From Anaerolineae bacterium (GTDB taxonomy: Bacteria; Chloroflexota; Anaerolineae; JADYZS01), in the NCBI GenBank assembly GCA_020853075.1, contig JADYZS010000380.1:1-8930 (forward strand): a DNA stretch of 8,930 nucleotides, written 5' to 3'. The position numbers and the translations under genes were made by a program. Numbering within the stretch: the first letter of the stretch is position 1; every line of letters starts with the position of its first letter. Below, in pieces: positions 1 to 6,060 of the stretch. A model generated the notes under the pieces. That model was given only the letters and a program-made list of their open reading frames with translations. It ran no database searches and was not told the DNA's origin.

Positions 1-675
1 CAGGTCGTTCCCGGCGTCGCCCACGGCGATCACCTGTTCCTGAGGGATGCCGTACCGTGCGGCCAGGTAGGCAAGGGCCGACCCTTTGGAGACGCCCAAC
101 GCCGTCCCCTCTACGAAGAGGTCGTGGGAGCGGAAGACCTCCAAACGCCCGGCGAAGAGGGCCTTGAGTTTCGGCAGGATACGGTCGCACGTTTCCGATT
201 CGGCAATCAAGAGGAATTTAGTGACGTCGCCCGGGAGACCCGTGCGCAGGTCGGGCACGAGGCGCATGGGGAGACCAAACCAGCGGTCGTAGAAGTCAGG
301 TGGGTGGCGAAATTCGCTCAGGTACATAAAGCCCGCCACGTACACCGTCACGTCCAACCGGCGCGGCTCCGTCCAGTCCAGGAGTTCGTAGATGAAGGCA
401 CGGGGATACGTCTCAGATAGCAGAACCTCTTCGCTGATCGGGTCCTGCACCACCGCGCCCTGGTAGCAGATGACCGGCGCGGTGAGGCCAACGTCGCGGG
501 CGATGGCCCGCGCGCCGGGGAACCCGCGCCCGGTAGCCAGCGCGACGATGACGCCGCGCTCCTGAGCAGCGCGGATGGCCGCGCGCACCGCCGGGTGTAC
601 CCGTTGATCTGCGGTCAAGATCGTGCCGTCGGCGTCCAGGGCCAACAGGCGATAGGGAAGATGGTTGTGGTTCAT
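1..675 (-). CDS. Cof-type HAD-IIB family phosphatase, C-terminus cut by the window edge
   Basis: This is a haloacid dehalogenase superfamily hydrolase of the Cof/HAD-IIB type. Such enzymes are cytosolic Mg-dependent phosphatases acting on small phosphorylated metabolites; the substrate cannot be read from sequence. Of a family length near 270 residues, 225 are visible. All four HAD motifs are present: motif I LALDADGT with nucleophile D14 and acid D16, motif II ALATGR (T48), motif III SKG with K197, and motif IV GDAGND (D220, D224). The roughly 100 residues between motifs II and III are the size of a type IIB cap. The ATG at 675 overlaps the prmC stop as ATGA, and no Shine-Dalgarno sequence precedes it. 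Translation therefore probably depends on coupling to prmC, making it the last visible gene of the operon. The frame stays open to base 1, so the stop lies outside. Family certain, substrate unknown. Confidence 0.93.
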   Translation of the reverse strand, partial: MNHNHLPYRLLALDADGTILTADQRVHPAVRAAIRAAQERGVIVALATGRGFPGARAIARDVGLTAPVICYQGAVVQDPISEEVLLSETYPRAFIYELLDWTEPRRLDVTVYVAGFMYLSEFRHPPDFYDRWFGLPMRLVPDLRTGLPGDVTKFLLIAESETCDRILPKLKALFAGRLEVFRSHDLFVEGTALGVSKGSALAYLAARYGIPQEQVIAVGDAGNDL

Positions 676-1709
676 GTAGATACTTGCACGATGCGCGCGT
701 GGCCGGCCAGGTCGGCAAACAGCATCACTGAAGGATACTTCCATGACCGGCCTACTGGAAGAGTTGGTTCACCCCTCACCCTACCCTCTCCCCTTCGGGG
801 AGAGGGTTGAGGAGCACGCACTCCCTCTCCCCGTAGGGGAGAGGGCTGGGGTGAGGGGGGACGGTACAACTGCGGTTGGCTTCCTATCGGCATACCTGCT
901 CTTGTGGCCCCTCCCCCGAAAGCAGCAAACGCCGACTCCTTTACCGCCTCTCCCTGCCCCGCGCCGATTTCCAATAAAAGCGCGCCGCCGGGAAGAAGAT
1001 AGGCAGGGGCCTGTGCCAGAAGTCGCCGCACCAGGTCAAGCCCATCGGGGCCGCCATCCAGCGCGGGGCGCGGCTCGTAATACCCTACCTCCGACGACAG
1101 CATGTCCCACTCCTGCCGAGCCACGTACGGTAGGTTCGCGACGATGAGGTGCATGGGCTGCGGCAAAGGTGAAAGGAGGTCGCCCAAAAGGAAGCGGACG
1201 CGTGACTCAACGCCATGCGTCGCCGCGTTCTTCTGTGCAACGGCCAGGGCACCGGCTGAGACGTCAGTAGCGTAGATGTTCGCGTTAGGAAGATGTGTCG
1301 CCAGCGCTACGGCGATGCAGCCGCTGCCGGTGCCGACGTCGGCGATGCGCAAAGGCTGAGAAGGCTGCCTACGGGAGACGAGCAACAGCGCGCGCTCCAC
1401 CAGGAGTTCCGTTTCGGGGCGGGGGATAAGGACACGAGGATCTACAGCGAAGTGGAGACCGAAAAACTCGCGTGTACCCAGAATGTAGGGCAACGGTTCG
1501 CGGCCGGCGCGGCGGGCCAGGAGCGCGGTCAGAGAGGCGATCTCTGCGGGCGCAAGGAGCCGGTCAGGATGGGCAACGAGCGCGACCCGCGTCAGGCCAA
1601 GATGATGGGATAGCAGCAACTCCGCATCCAGGCGAGGCTCATCCACTCCGGCAACCGCCAATCGTTCTGTCGCCTCGCCCAGCCAATCCCCAATACACAC
1701 ACCTGCCAA
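672..1709 (-). CDS. prmC: PrmC, release factor glutamine methyltransferase, with an in-frame repeat-derived insertion
   Basis: PrmC transfers a methyl group from AdoMet to the glutamine of the GGQ motif of release factors RF1 and RF2 in the cytosol. The N-terminal helical substrate-binding domain (about 1-90) carries the LDAELLL and PLPYILGTREFFG family signatures. The Rossmann methyltransferase domain has the AdoMet loop DVGTGSG (124-130) and NLPY at 192-195, a variant of the usual NPPY that holds the target glutamine. The protein has 345 residues against about 280-290 for the family. The excess is at about 265-324, where residues 285-313 are encoded by the palindromic repeat at 772-858 and read PSPQPSPLRGEG and similar. 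A normal C-terminal end (VMLFADLAGHARIVQV) follows in frame. The start is TTG at 1709, one base after the prfA stop, with GAGG about 9 bases upstream; a GTG three codons later is worse placed. Activity is likely but unproven given the insertion. Confidence 0.93.
   Translation of the reverse strand: MAGVCIGDWLGEATERLAVAGVDEPRLDAELLLSHHLGLTRVALVAHPDRLLAPAEIASLTALLARRAGREPLPYILGTREFFGLHFAVDPRVLIPRPETELLVERALLLVSRRQPSQPLRIADVGTGSGCIAVALATHLPNANIYATDVSAGALAVAQKNAATHGVESRVRFLLGDLLSPLPQPMHLIVANLPYVARQEWDMLSSEVGYYEPRPALDGGPDGLDLVRRLLAQAPAYLLPGGALLLEIGAGQGEAVKESAFAAFGGGATRAGMPIGSQPQLYRPPSPQPSPLRGEGVRAPQPSPRRGEGRVRGEPTLPVGRSWKYPSVMLFADLAGHARIVQVST
772..858. repeat. Double-hairpin palindromic repeat embedded in prmC
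   Basis: Two hairpins with identical arms lie 16 bases apart. The first is CCCTCTCCCC (784-793), loop TTC, GGGGAGAGGG (797-806). The second is the same arms at 823-832 and 836-845 with loop GTA. An outer inverted repeat CCCCTCACC (772-780) / GGTGAGGGG (850-858) encloses both. It resembles the C/G-rich palindromic repeats that in many bacterial genomes sit between genes and occasionally yield PSPxRGEG-like peptides in predicted proteins. Here it lies wholly inside prmC and is open in that reading frame. No transposase is present, so it would be a non-autonomous element. Confidence 0.88.
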
Positions 1710-1710
1710 C

Positions 1711-2790
1711 TTACGCTTCCTCTCCGACCGCTTCTAGCCGTTCTGCCTCTTCCGTCGTCGCCAGTTCGTCAATGAACTCGTCAATGCCACCATCCAGAAT
1801 GGCCTGCAAGCGGTAACTACTCAGGCCGATGCGGTGGTCGGTGACCCGGTTCTGGGGGAAGTTGTAGGTGCGAATCTTCTCGCTGCGCTCCCCTGTGCCC
1901 ACCTGCGAGCGACGCGCATCTCCCACCTCTTTCATGCGCTTTTCTTCTGCCAGGGCATAGAGGCGAGCGCGCAGAACGGCCATCGCCCGCTCCCGGTTCT
2001 GCGTCTGGCTGCGCTCACTTTGACATTCCACCACCAGACCGGAGGGGAGGTGGATGAGGCGCACGGCGGTGGAGTTCTTCTGCATGTGCTGGCCGCCGGG
2101 CCCAGAGGAGCGAAAAACCTCAAACTGCACGTCTTCCGGCGCGATGTGCACGTCCACGTCGTCCATCTCCGGCAACACGGCCACCGTCGCCGTGGAGGTA
2201 TGGATGCGTCCGCTCGCCTCCGTCGTCGGCACGCGTTGGACGCGGTGGACGCCGCTCTCGTATTTCAGGCGAGAATACGCGCCCTTGCCTTTGACCTGGA
2301 AGATAATCTCTTTGAAACCGCCGATGCCGGTCTCATTGCTGCTCAGGAGTTCGGTCTTCCAACGGTGAGCCTCGGCGTAGCGGGTGTACATGCGGAAGAG
2401 GTCGGCGGCAAAGAGCCCGGCTTCCTCGCCGCCCGCGCCGGCTCGGATCTCTACGATGACATTCTTCTCGTCGTTGGGGTCTTTCGGTAGGAGCAGGCGG
2501 CGCATCGCTACGGTCAATGCGGCCATCTCCTCCTCGCGGGCCGCGATCTCGTCTCGCACCAGCGCGGCCAGTTCCTCATCATCGCTTCCTTCTTCCAACA
2601 GAGAGCGCGCGCTCGCCAGTTGCGCTTCCGCCTGTTGGTAGCGGCGGTAGGCCGTCGCTAACTCTTCTAATTCGGAACGCTCACGGGCATATTCTGTCAG
2701 GCGCGCGAGGTCGCTGCTGACAGCCGGATCGGCCATCAGTTCGCCTAACTCATCGTACCGCGCGACCACGCGCGCAACCTTGTCTAGCAT
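1711..2790 (-). CDS. prfA: Peptide chain release factor 1 (RF1)
   Basis: RF1 recognises UAA and UAG in the ribosomal A site and triggers hydrolysis of peptidyl-tRNA. Its 359 residues match the family length. The helical N-terminal domain is followed by NVIVEIRAGAGGEEA (about 110-124), the PxT anticodon-like tripeptide as PTT (188-190) in RVQRVPTTEASGRIHT, and the catalytic GGQ (232-234) in SSGPGGQ. PxT rather than SPF identifies RF1, not RF2. Residues after GGQ read HMQKNSTAVRL, where many RF1s have HVNTTDSAVRI. The GGQ glutamine is the target of PrmC, encoded immediately downstream one base after the TAA stop. The start is the ATG at 2790, 15 bases after the phosphoribosyltransferase stop, with only a weak GGTGTAAG-like ribosome site, so coupling with the upstream gene is plausible. 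Confidence 0.97.
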   Translation of the reverse strand: MLDKVARVVARYDELGELMADPAVSSDLARLTEYARERSELEELATAYRRYQQAEAQLASARSLLEEGSDDEELAALVRDEIAAREEEMAALTVAMRRLLLPKDPNDEKNVIVEIRAGAGGEEAGLFAADLFRMYTRYAEAHRWKTELLSSNETGIGGFKEIIFQVKGKGAYSRLKYESGVHRVQRVPTTEASGRIHTSTATVAVLPEMDDVDVHIAPEDVQFEVFRSSGPGGQHMQKNSTAVRLIHLPSGLVVECQSERSQTQNRERAMAVLRARLYALAEEKRMKEVGDARRSQVGTGERSEKIRTYNFPQNRVTDHRIGLSSYRLQAILDGGIDEFIDELATTEEAERLEAVGEEA

Positions 2791-2805
2791 CTTACACCTA
2801 TACGC

Positions 2806-3366
2806 TCATTTCTTGTCTGTGAAGACCGGCAGATGGCCGAGCGCGATGATTCCTGCCCAACGAGCCGGATCGCCTTCGGTGAAAATGGCAGCCTCCGCCA
2901 CGACCTGTCCTCCTGCCTTCACGACTAACGCCCGCATGGCTTGCAGGGTGCTGCCGGTGCTGATGACGTCGTCCACCAGAATAACTCGCTTGTCCTTCAC
3001 CAGGTCGCGGTCTTTGCCGTCCAGCCAGAGCGTCTGTGGCTTTCCCGTCGTGATGGATACGACCTCTTCGCTCAACGAGTTTATCATGTAGGGCTTGTGG
3101 ATCTTGCGTGCCACGACGTAGGGAATCCCCGTCGCCACCGAGAGGGCGTGGGCCAGGGGGATGCTCTTGACCTCCGGCGTCAACAGCGTGTCGGCGTTCT
3201 TCGGCAGCCGCTTGGCCAGTTCCTGAGCACATCGTTGCACCAATTCTGTATCGCCCAGAATGTTTAGGATGGCGATGCGCACGCCCGGCGCGACCACAAA
3301 GAGGGGCAACCTCCGGGTGAGGCCGCAGAGGTTGACGGTGTAGTATTCCTGGGTGTCCGGCGTCAT
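2806..3366 (-). CDS. PRPP-dependent phosphoribosyltransferase, adenine phosphoribosyltransferase-like
   Basis: This is a type I phosphoribosyltransferase, a cytosolic enzyme family that uses PRPP, usually to salvage purine or pyrimidine bases. The PRPP-binding motif VILVDDVISTGST is at 129-140. TPEVKSIPLAHALSVATGIPYVVARK (about 63-88) resembles the corresponding part of adenine phosphoribosyltransferases, and the 186-residue length fits that group. The purine specificity is inferred from general resemblance; a regulatory or other base-specific PRTase is possible. The ATG at 3366 has a strong Shine-Dalgarno (GAGGAGG, 7-base spacing). It is the first gene of the PRTase-prfA-prmC-HAD operon, and a promoter at 3457-3484 gives a leader of about 84 nt that begins with a strong hairpin. 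Confidence 0.88.
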   Translation of the reverse strand: MTPDTQEYYTVNLCGLTRRLPLFVVAPGVRIAILNILGDTELVQRCAQELAKRLPKNADTLLTPEVKSIPLAHALSVATGIPYVVARKIHKPYMINSLSEEVVSITTGKPQTLWLDGKDRDLVKDKRVILVDDVISTGSTLQAMRALVVKAGGQVVAEAAIFTEGDPARWAGIIALGHLPVFTDKK

Positions 3367-3425
3367 CGGGCTTCCTCCTCACAAGATAGCGCGCCAAGAA
3401 GCAGTGCCCCACAACCTACGCAGGG

Positions 3426-3450
3426 AGCGGGGCCAAAAAACGGCCCCGCT
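3426..3450. other. GC-rich hairpin at the start of the prfA operon leader
   Basis: AGCGGGGCC (3426-3434) and GGCCCCGCT (3442-3450) form a perfect 9-bp stem. The 7-base loop reads GTTTTTT on the minus strand. It lies right where transcripts from the promoter at 3457-3484 should begin. There is no T-run after the stem on either strand, so it is not a standard intrinsic terminator for the epimerase gene ending at 3511, though it could still slow polymerase. A 5'-end mRNA-stabilising hairpin is the alternative. Confidence 0.6.
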
Positions 3451-3456
3451 GCGCCC

Positions 3457-3484
3457 ATTGTAGCACAGATCAGGTAAAAGACAA
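3457..3484 (-). promoter_or_regulatory. Predicted sigma70-type promoter of the PRTase-prfA-prmC operon
   Basis: On the minus strand, -35 TTGTCT (3484-3479) and -10 TACAAT (3462-3457) are separated by 16 bases. The -10 matches consensus at five of six positions and the -35 at four. Transcription would start near 3450. The site sits between the epimerase stop (3511) and the PRTase start (3366). Confidence 0.5.
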
Positions 3485-3510
3485 AGGTTCTGTGGTTTCC
3501 CTCGTTGAAC

Positions 3511-4470
3511 TCAGGCGGAAATGCTGATGACGCCGTGCTCCATCAGCCAGGTCACCGACTCGTAGATGGCCTGCAACGACGTATAGCGAGGTTGAAAATC
3601 TAACAGGCGTTGCGCTTTGGCGATGCTGCAATTGGGGCTGTGAGAGATGAGGTCTCTTGTTAACGCGGCGTCCTTCTCTAAGGCCGTCGCGCGCCACTCC
3701 TCCCAGGGTAGGAAGCGGAGGTGGGCCGTCTGGCCGTACCAGGCGGCGACGCTCTCGGCGTAGCCGCGCAGGGTCAGCGCTGCGGGCGAGACGACGTGGA
3801 ACGACTGGCCCATGGCGCTGCTCCAATGGGCCATCGCCTGCACGAAAGCCCGGGCGATGTCGTCGGCGTGGACGTGGTGCAGCGTCTCCATGCCCAGGTT
3901 GGGTAAGGCCAATTCTTCACCGCGCGCCAGTTGCACAAAGACCTGGGTGTTGAAATTGCCTGCGGGGTTGATGGGTGCCCATCCCGGCCCGGTGATGTGG
4001 CCGGGATGCAAGACCGTGGCAGGAAAGCCGCCGCGCCGGGCTTCACCCAACAGATACGCTTCAATAGCCGCCTTCTGGATGCCGTAATTGCCGGAGGGGT
4101 GGCGCGGCTCCTCCTCGGTGGTGGGAACCTGGACGCTGTGGCCGTGCACCGAGATGGTGCCGCAGTGAAGGAAGTGTTGCACCCGTCCGCGCAGCGCGTC
4201 CACCAACTGGCGCGTGCTGTCCAATCTGAAGCAGATCATGTCAATGACCACATCCGGCTCCAGGTCGCGCACGCGCTGGCCGAAGATGCCGCTCTTGTCC
4301 TCTGCTGCGCGGTCAGCCACGATCTGCCGCACGGCCTTCCAGGCCGCGTGGGGTTGGTACGGCTCCCGCTGGCCGCGGCTGACGTTGATGACCTCGTGGC
4401 CTGCTTCTACAAGGCGCGGCACGAGGTAGGTGCCGACGTGCCCGCTCCCGCCGATGATGACGACGCGCAT
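3511..4470 (-). CDS. NAD(P)-dependent epimerase/reductase, extended SDR family
   Basis: This is a soluble short-chain dehydrogenase/reductase of the extended (nucleotide-sugar epimerase-like) type, 319 residues, as usual for the family. The N-terminal nucleotide-binding loop is GGSGHVG (7-13) in VVIIGGSGHVGTYLVPRL. The catalytic YxxxK is Y129/K133 (NYGIQK). The motif LHPGHITGPGW (about 153-163) and HHVHADDIARAF are typical of this group. The C-terminal third is the variable substrate domain, so the substrate (a nucleotide sugar or another carbonyl compound) cannot be named. The ATG at 4470 has AAAGGAG about 5 bases upstream. Its own promoter lies at 4524-4551 and neighbours differ in function, so it appears monocistronic, although no terminator separates it from the gene ending at 4558. 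Confidence 0.9.
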   Translation of the reverse strand: MRVVIIGGSGHVGTYLVPRLVEAGHEVINVSRGQREPYQPHAAWKAVRQIVADRAAEDKSGIFGQRVRDLEPDVVIDMICFRLDSTRQLVDALRGRVQHFLHCGTISVHGHSVQVPTTEEEPRHPSGNYGIQKAAIEAYLLGEARRGGFPATVLHPGHITGPGWAPINPAGNFNTQVFVQLARGEELALPNLGMETLHHVHADDIARAFVQAMAHWSSAMGQSFHVVSPAALTLRGYAESVAAWYGQTAHLRFLPWEEWRATALEKDAALTRDLISHSPNCSIAKAQRLLDFQPRYTSLQAIYESVTWLMEHGVISISA

Positions 4471-4523
4471 GATGACTCCTTTGCCCCTGTTAGTAAGCCC
4501 CGCCGCGCGGCCCGATGTAACGA

Positions 4524-4551
4524 ACTATAGTGCGTTGCACAAAACTGTCAA
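4524..4551 (-). promoter_or_regulatory. Predicted sigma70-type promoter of the SDR gene
   Basis: On the minus strand there is a perfect -35 TTGACA (4551-4546), a 16-base spacer and -10 TATAGT (4529-4524, five of six consensus positions). Transcription would start near 4517, giving a leader of about 47 nt. The -35 begins 7 bases beyond the stop codon of the upstream zinc-ribbon gene. Confidence 0.72.
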
Positions 4552-4557
4552 CGCCGC

Positions 4558-5130
4558 TCACATCGCTCCGATCATCGCCTCTATCTGGGTCTGGATTCTC
4601 TCCGTCGTTTGCATGATTCCCGCTGCGCGGCGATCGTACTGCGCCATCGTTTCGCTAAACCGGCGCACGGTCTTTTCTTCAGAATCGGCAAGGCGGCCTT
4701 GCGCCTGCCACCCGCGCAGAGAGAGAGCAAGGCCGGAGATGATGAAGGTCGCGCCGGCAAGTACGCCCATGCCGCCCACCAGAATAAAGATGGGCCCCAA
4801 CACGAAAGTCGTGACCAGGAGGAGCGGCCAGAACGATAGCAGCGCGCCCTCGTGTTCAAGCCTCCACATCTCCCGCTGGTGGCGGGCTTCAGCGGCGGTC
4901 CGGCCGGCCTGAAGGATGGCCGAACTCTCCTCTAGCCAGCGCGCTGCTTCCGTGCTTGCCAGGAGTTGGGCGGATACCGTGATCCCGGCCGGCGCGGCCA
5001 ACCGTGCCCCATAGAGACCCCGCGTAACCCCGAATTGCCCACCGCAATAGGAGCAGCGGGCAAACGCATCTTGGGCTCCGATATTCACAAGTGCCCCGCA
5101 GGTAGGGCACCGCACCGCTTCCAGGAGCAT
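4558..5130 (-). CDS. Zinc-ribbon membrane protein of unknown function
   Basis: I do not recognise a named family. The 190-residue product has an N-terminal zinc ribbon with C8-P-T-C11 and C26-S-Y-C29. A linker follows, then a charged helical stretch (about 60-96). Two hydrophobic segments (about 97-120 and 122-138) are probably a membrane hairpin. The C-terminal tail (about 140-190) is helical, polar and rich in Glu, Arg and Gln, possibly coiled coil. Ribbon and tail would lie on the same side, presumably cytoplasmic. A longer reading from 5232 is open, but the ATG at 5130 has an ideal AAGGAGG six bases upstream and avoids a 91-base overlap with yqeB. The gap from the yqeB stop is only 11 bases, so it is probably cotranscribed with the molybdenum genes; a role in that pathway is only suggested by position. 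Confidence 0.82.
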   Translation of the reverse strand: MLLEAVRCPTCGALVNIGAQDAFARCSYCGGQFGVTRGLYGARLAAPAGITVSAQLLASTEAARWLEESSAILQAGRTAAEARHQREMWRLEHEGALLSFWPLLLVTTFVLGPIFILVGGMGVLAGATFIISGLALSLRGWQAQGRLADSEEKTVRRFSETMAQYDRRAAGIMQTTERIQTQIEAMIGAM

Positions 5131-5136
5131 GGTGAA

Positions 5137-5143
5137 CCTCCTT
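5137..5143 (-). promoter_or_regulatory. Shine-Dalgarno AAGGAGG that fixes the zinc-ribbon gene start
   Basis: AAGGAGG lies 6 bases before the ATG at 5130 and overlaps the last two bases of the yqeB TAA stop. This supports the short (190-residue) over the long (224-residue) reading and suggests reinitiation by ribosomes finishing yqeB. Confidence 0.8.
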
Positions 5144-5969
5144 AGCGCAACCTTCCCTCGTGCCGCGCGGTCAGGATCGCCTCCAAGACGCCGCCGCCCA
5201 CGGCCAACGACTTCTCGGAGATGGTGAAGCAATGCTCCACCTGGGCGCGCGGGTCCAGGTCGCCGATCTTCAGCCCGGCGGTGACCGGGACGGCGGGATG
5301 GATCAGGCCCCGCAGGACGCCCGCGAAGGGCGCAAACACAGGCCGCCCGCCCACCTCGGCGATGACCTCGCCCTGGGCGATGCGGTCACCGATGGCGTGG
5401 CGCGGGATGACGTGGCCGGCGGCGGGCGCACGCAGGACGCGCGTGGCGCTAAAACCCAGCTCTGCTGGGTAACCCCCGATCTCGCCGGGCGTCTTGGTGT
5501 CGGGTTGGGCCGAGCCGTGCCAGAGGGCGCGGCCCAGCGCGTGGCCGCGGTTCGTCTCAATGACCACGTGGCAATCCACGCCCGCGGTGAAGCCGGGCCC
5601 CAGCGCGATCACCAGCGGTGCATCGGCCAGGCGTGTCCCTGTGTTAGCCTTCGCCATGATGCCGTCCACCAGGACGGCGGGAGCCAGTTCCTCACGGCAG
5701 CGGGCTACGGGGTCCACTGGCATCGGGATCATACCCTGGGCGAGCAGCGCACGCGCCGCGGCCACGTCGGGCACGCGGCGGGCGACCACGCCTTCTACCG
5801 TTGTTTCACCGATGAAGATGGCTTCGGCAAAGCAGACGGCACGCCGCACCGCCAGCGGCTGCGCCAGTTCGGTCATTACAATAGGGAACCCAGCGCGATG
5901 CAGCCGCCAGGCAACGCCACTCGCCATGTCGCCCGCGCCTTTGATGAGGACCAGGAGATCGGTCAGCAT
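5142..5969 (-). CDS. yqeB: YqeB/EF2563-family molybdenum hydroxylase maturation protein
   Basis: This matches the family annotated as selenium-dependent molybdenum hydroxylase system protein (YqeB, EF2563), distantly XdhC-like and thought to act in maturing the molybdenum site of such enzymes. The 275 residues fit the family. Features seen are an N-terminal dinucleotide-binding-like loop IKGAGDMASG (9-18), VDGIMAKANTGT (101-112), a glycine-rich LGPGFTAGVDCHVVIETNRGH (123-143), and a C-terminal KIGDLDPR (234-241). It lies 91 bases downstream of the molybdopterin subunit gene, the genomic setting expected for this family, with a palindromic repeat in the gap. The ATG at 5969 has no clear Shine-Dalgarno, but the family's start close to the IKGAGD loop supports it. 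The biochemical step performed by YqeB is not established, and partners such as yqeC and selD are not in view. Confidence 0.87.
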   Translation of the reverse strand: MLTDLLVLIKGAGDMASGVAWRLHRAGFPIVMTELAQPLAVRRAVCFAEAIFIGETTVEGVVARRVPDVAAARALLAQGMIPMPVDPVARCREELAPAVLVDGIMAKANTGTRLADAPLVIALGPGFTAGVDCHVVIETNRGHALGRALWHGSAQPDTKTPGEIGGYPAELGFSATRVLRAPAAGHVIPRHAIGDRIAQGEVIAEVGGRPVFAPFAGVLRGLIHPAVPVTAGLKIGDLDPRAQVEHCFTISEKSLAVGGGVLEAILTARHEGRLR

Positions 5970-5995
5970 AGTTGGTTGAAGAATCTACCGCAGCG

Positions 5996-6044
5996 GCCCC
6001 CTCCCTGCCCTCCCCCGCTTGCGGGGGAGGGTTAGGGTGGGGGC
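5996..6044. repeat. Palindromic C/G-rich repeat between the hydroxylase gene and yqeB
   Basis: A perfect 11-bp stem CCCTCCCCCGC (6008-6018) / GCGGGGGAGGG (6021-6031) has a TT loop. Outer arms GCCCCC (5996-6001) / GGGGGC (6039-6044) and CCCT (6003-6006) / AGGG (6034-6037) extend it with few mismatches. Further out, CCGCAG (5988-5993) pairs with CTGCGG (6055-6060), ending next to the hydroxylase stop codon. It is similar in style to the repeat inside prmC. It fills the 91-base gap and could form a hairpin in the mRNA, but there is no T-tract, so it is not a classical terminator. Confidence 0.8.
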
Positions 6045-6060
6045 TTCGCGTTCTCTGCGG

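Noticed and set aside
772..858. CRISPR array or intrinsic terminator
   Set aside because: There are only two hairpin units, with no regular spacers and no T-tract, and the element lies inside an open, conserved coding frame.
743..1147. Plus-strand frame across the palindromic repeat in prmC
   Set aside because: It is low-complexity, Pro/Arg-rich and antisense to the conserved methyltransferase domain, with no homology signal.
1834..2490. A 218-codon plus-strand frame opposite prfA
   Set aside because: It is a shadow of prfA, whose RF1 motifs are unambiguous on the minus strand.
5131..5232. N-terminal extension of the zinc-ribbon protein to 224 residues
   Set aside because: The extension overlaps yqeB by 91 bases, is arginine-rich and featureless, and lacks a ribosome site, whereas the ATG at 5130 has an ideal one.
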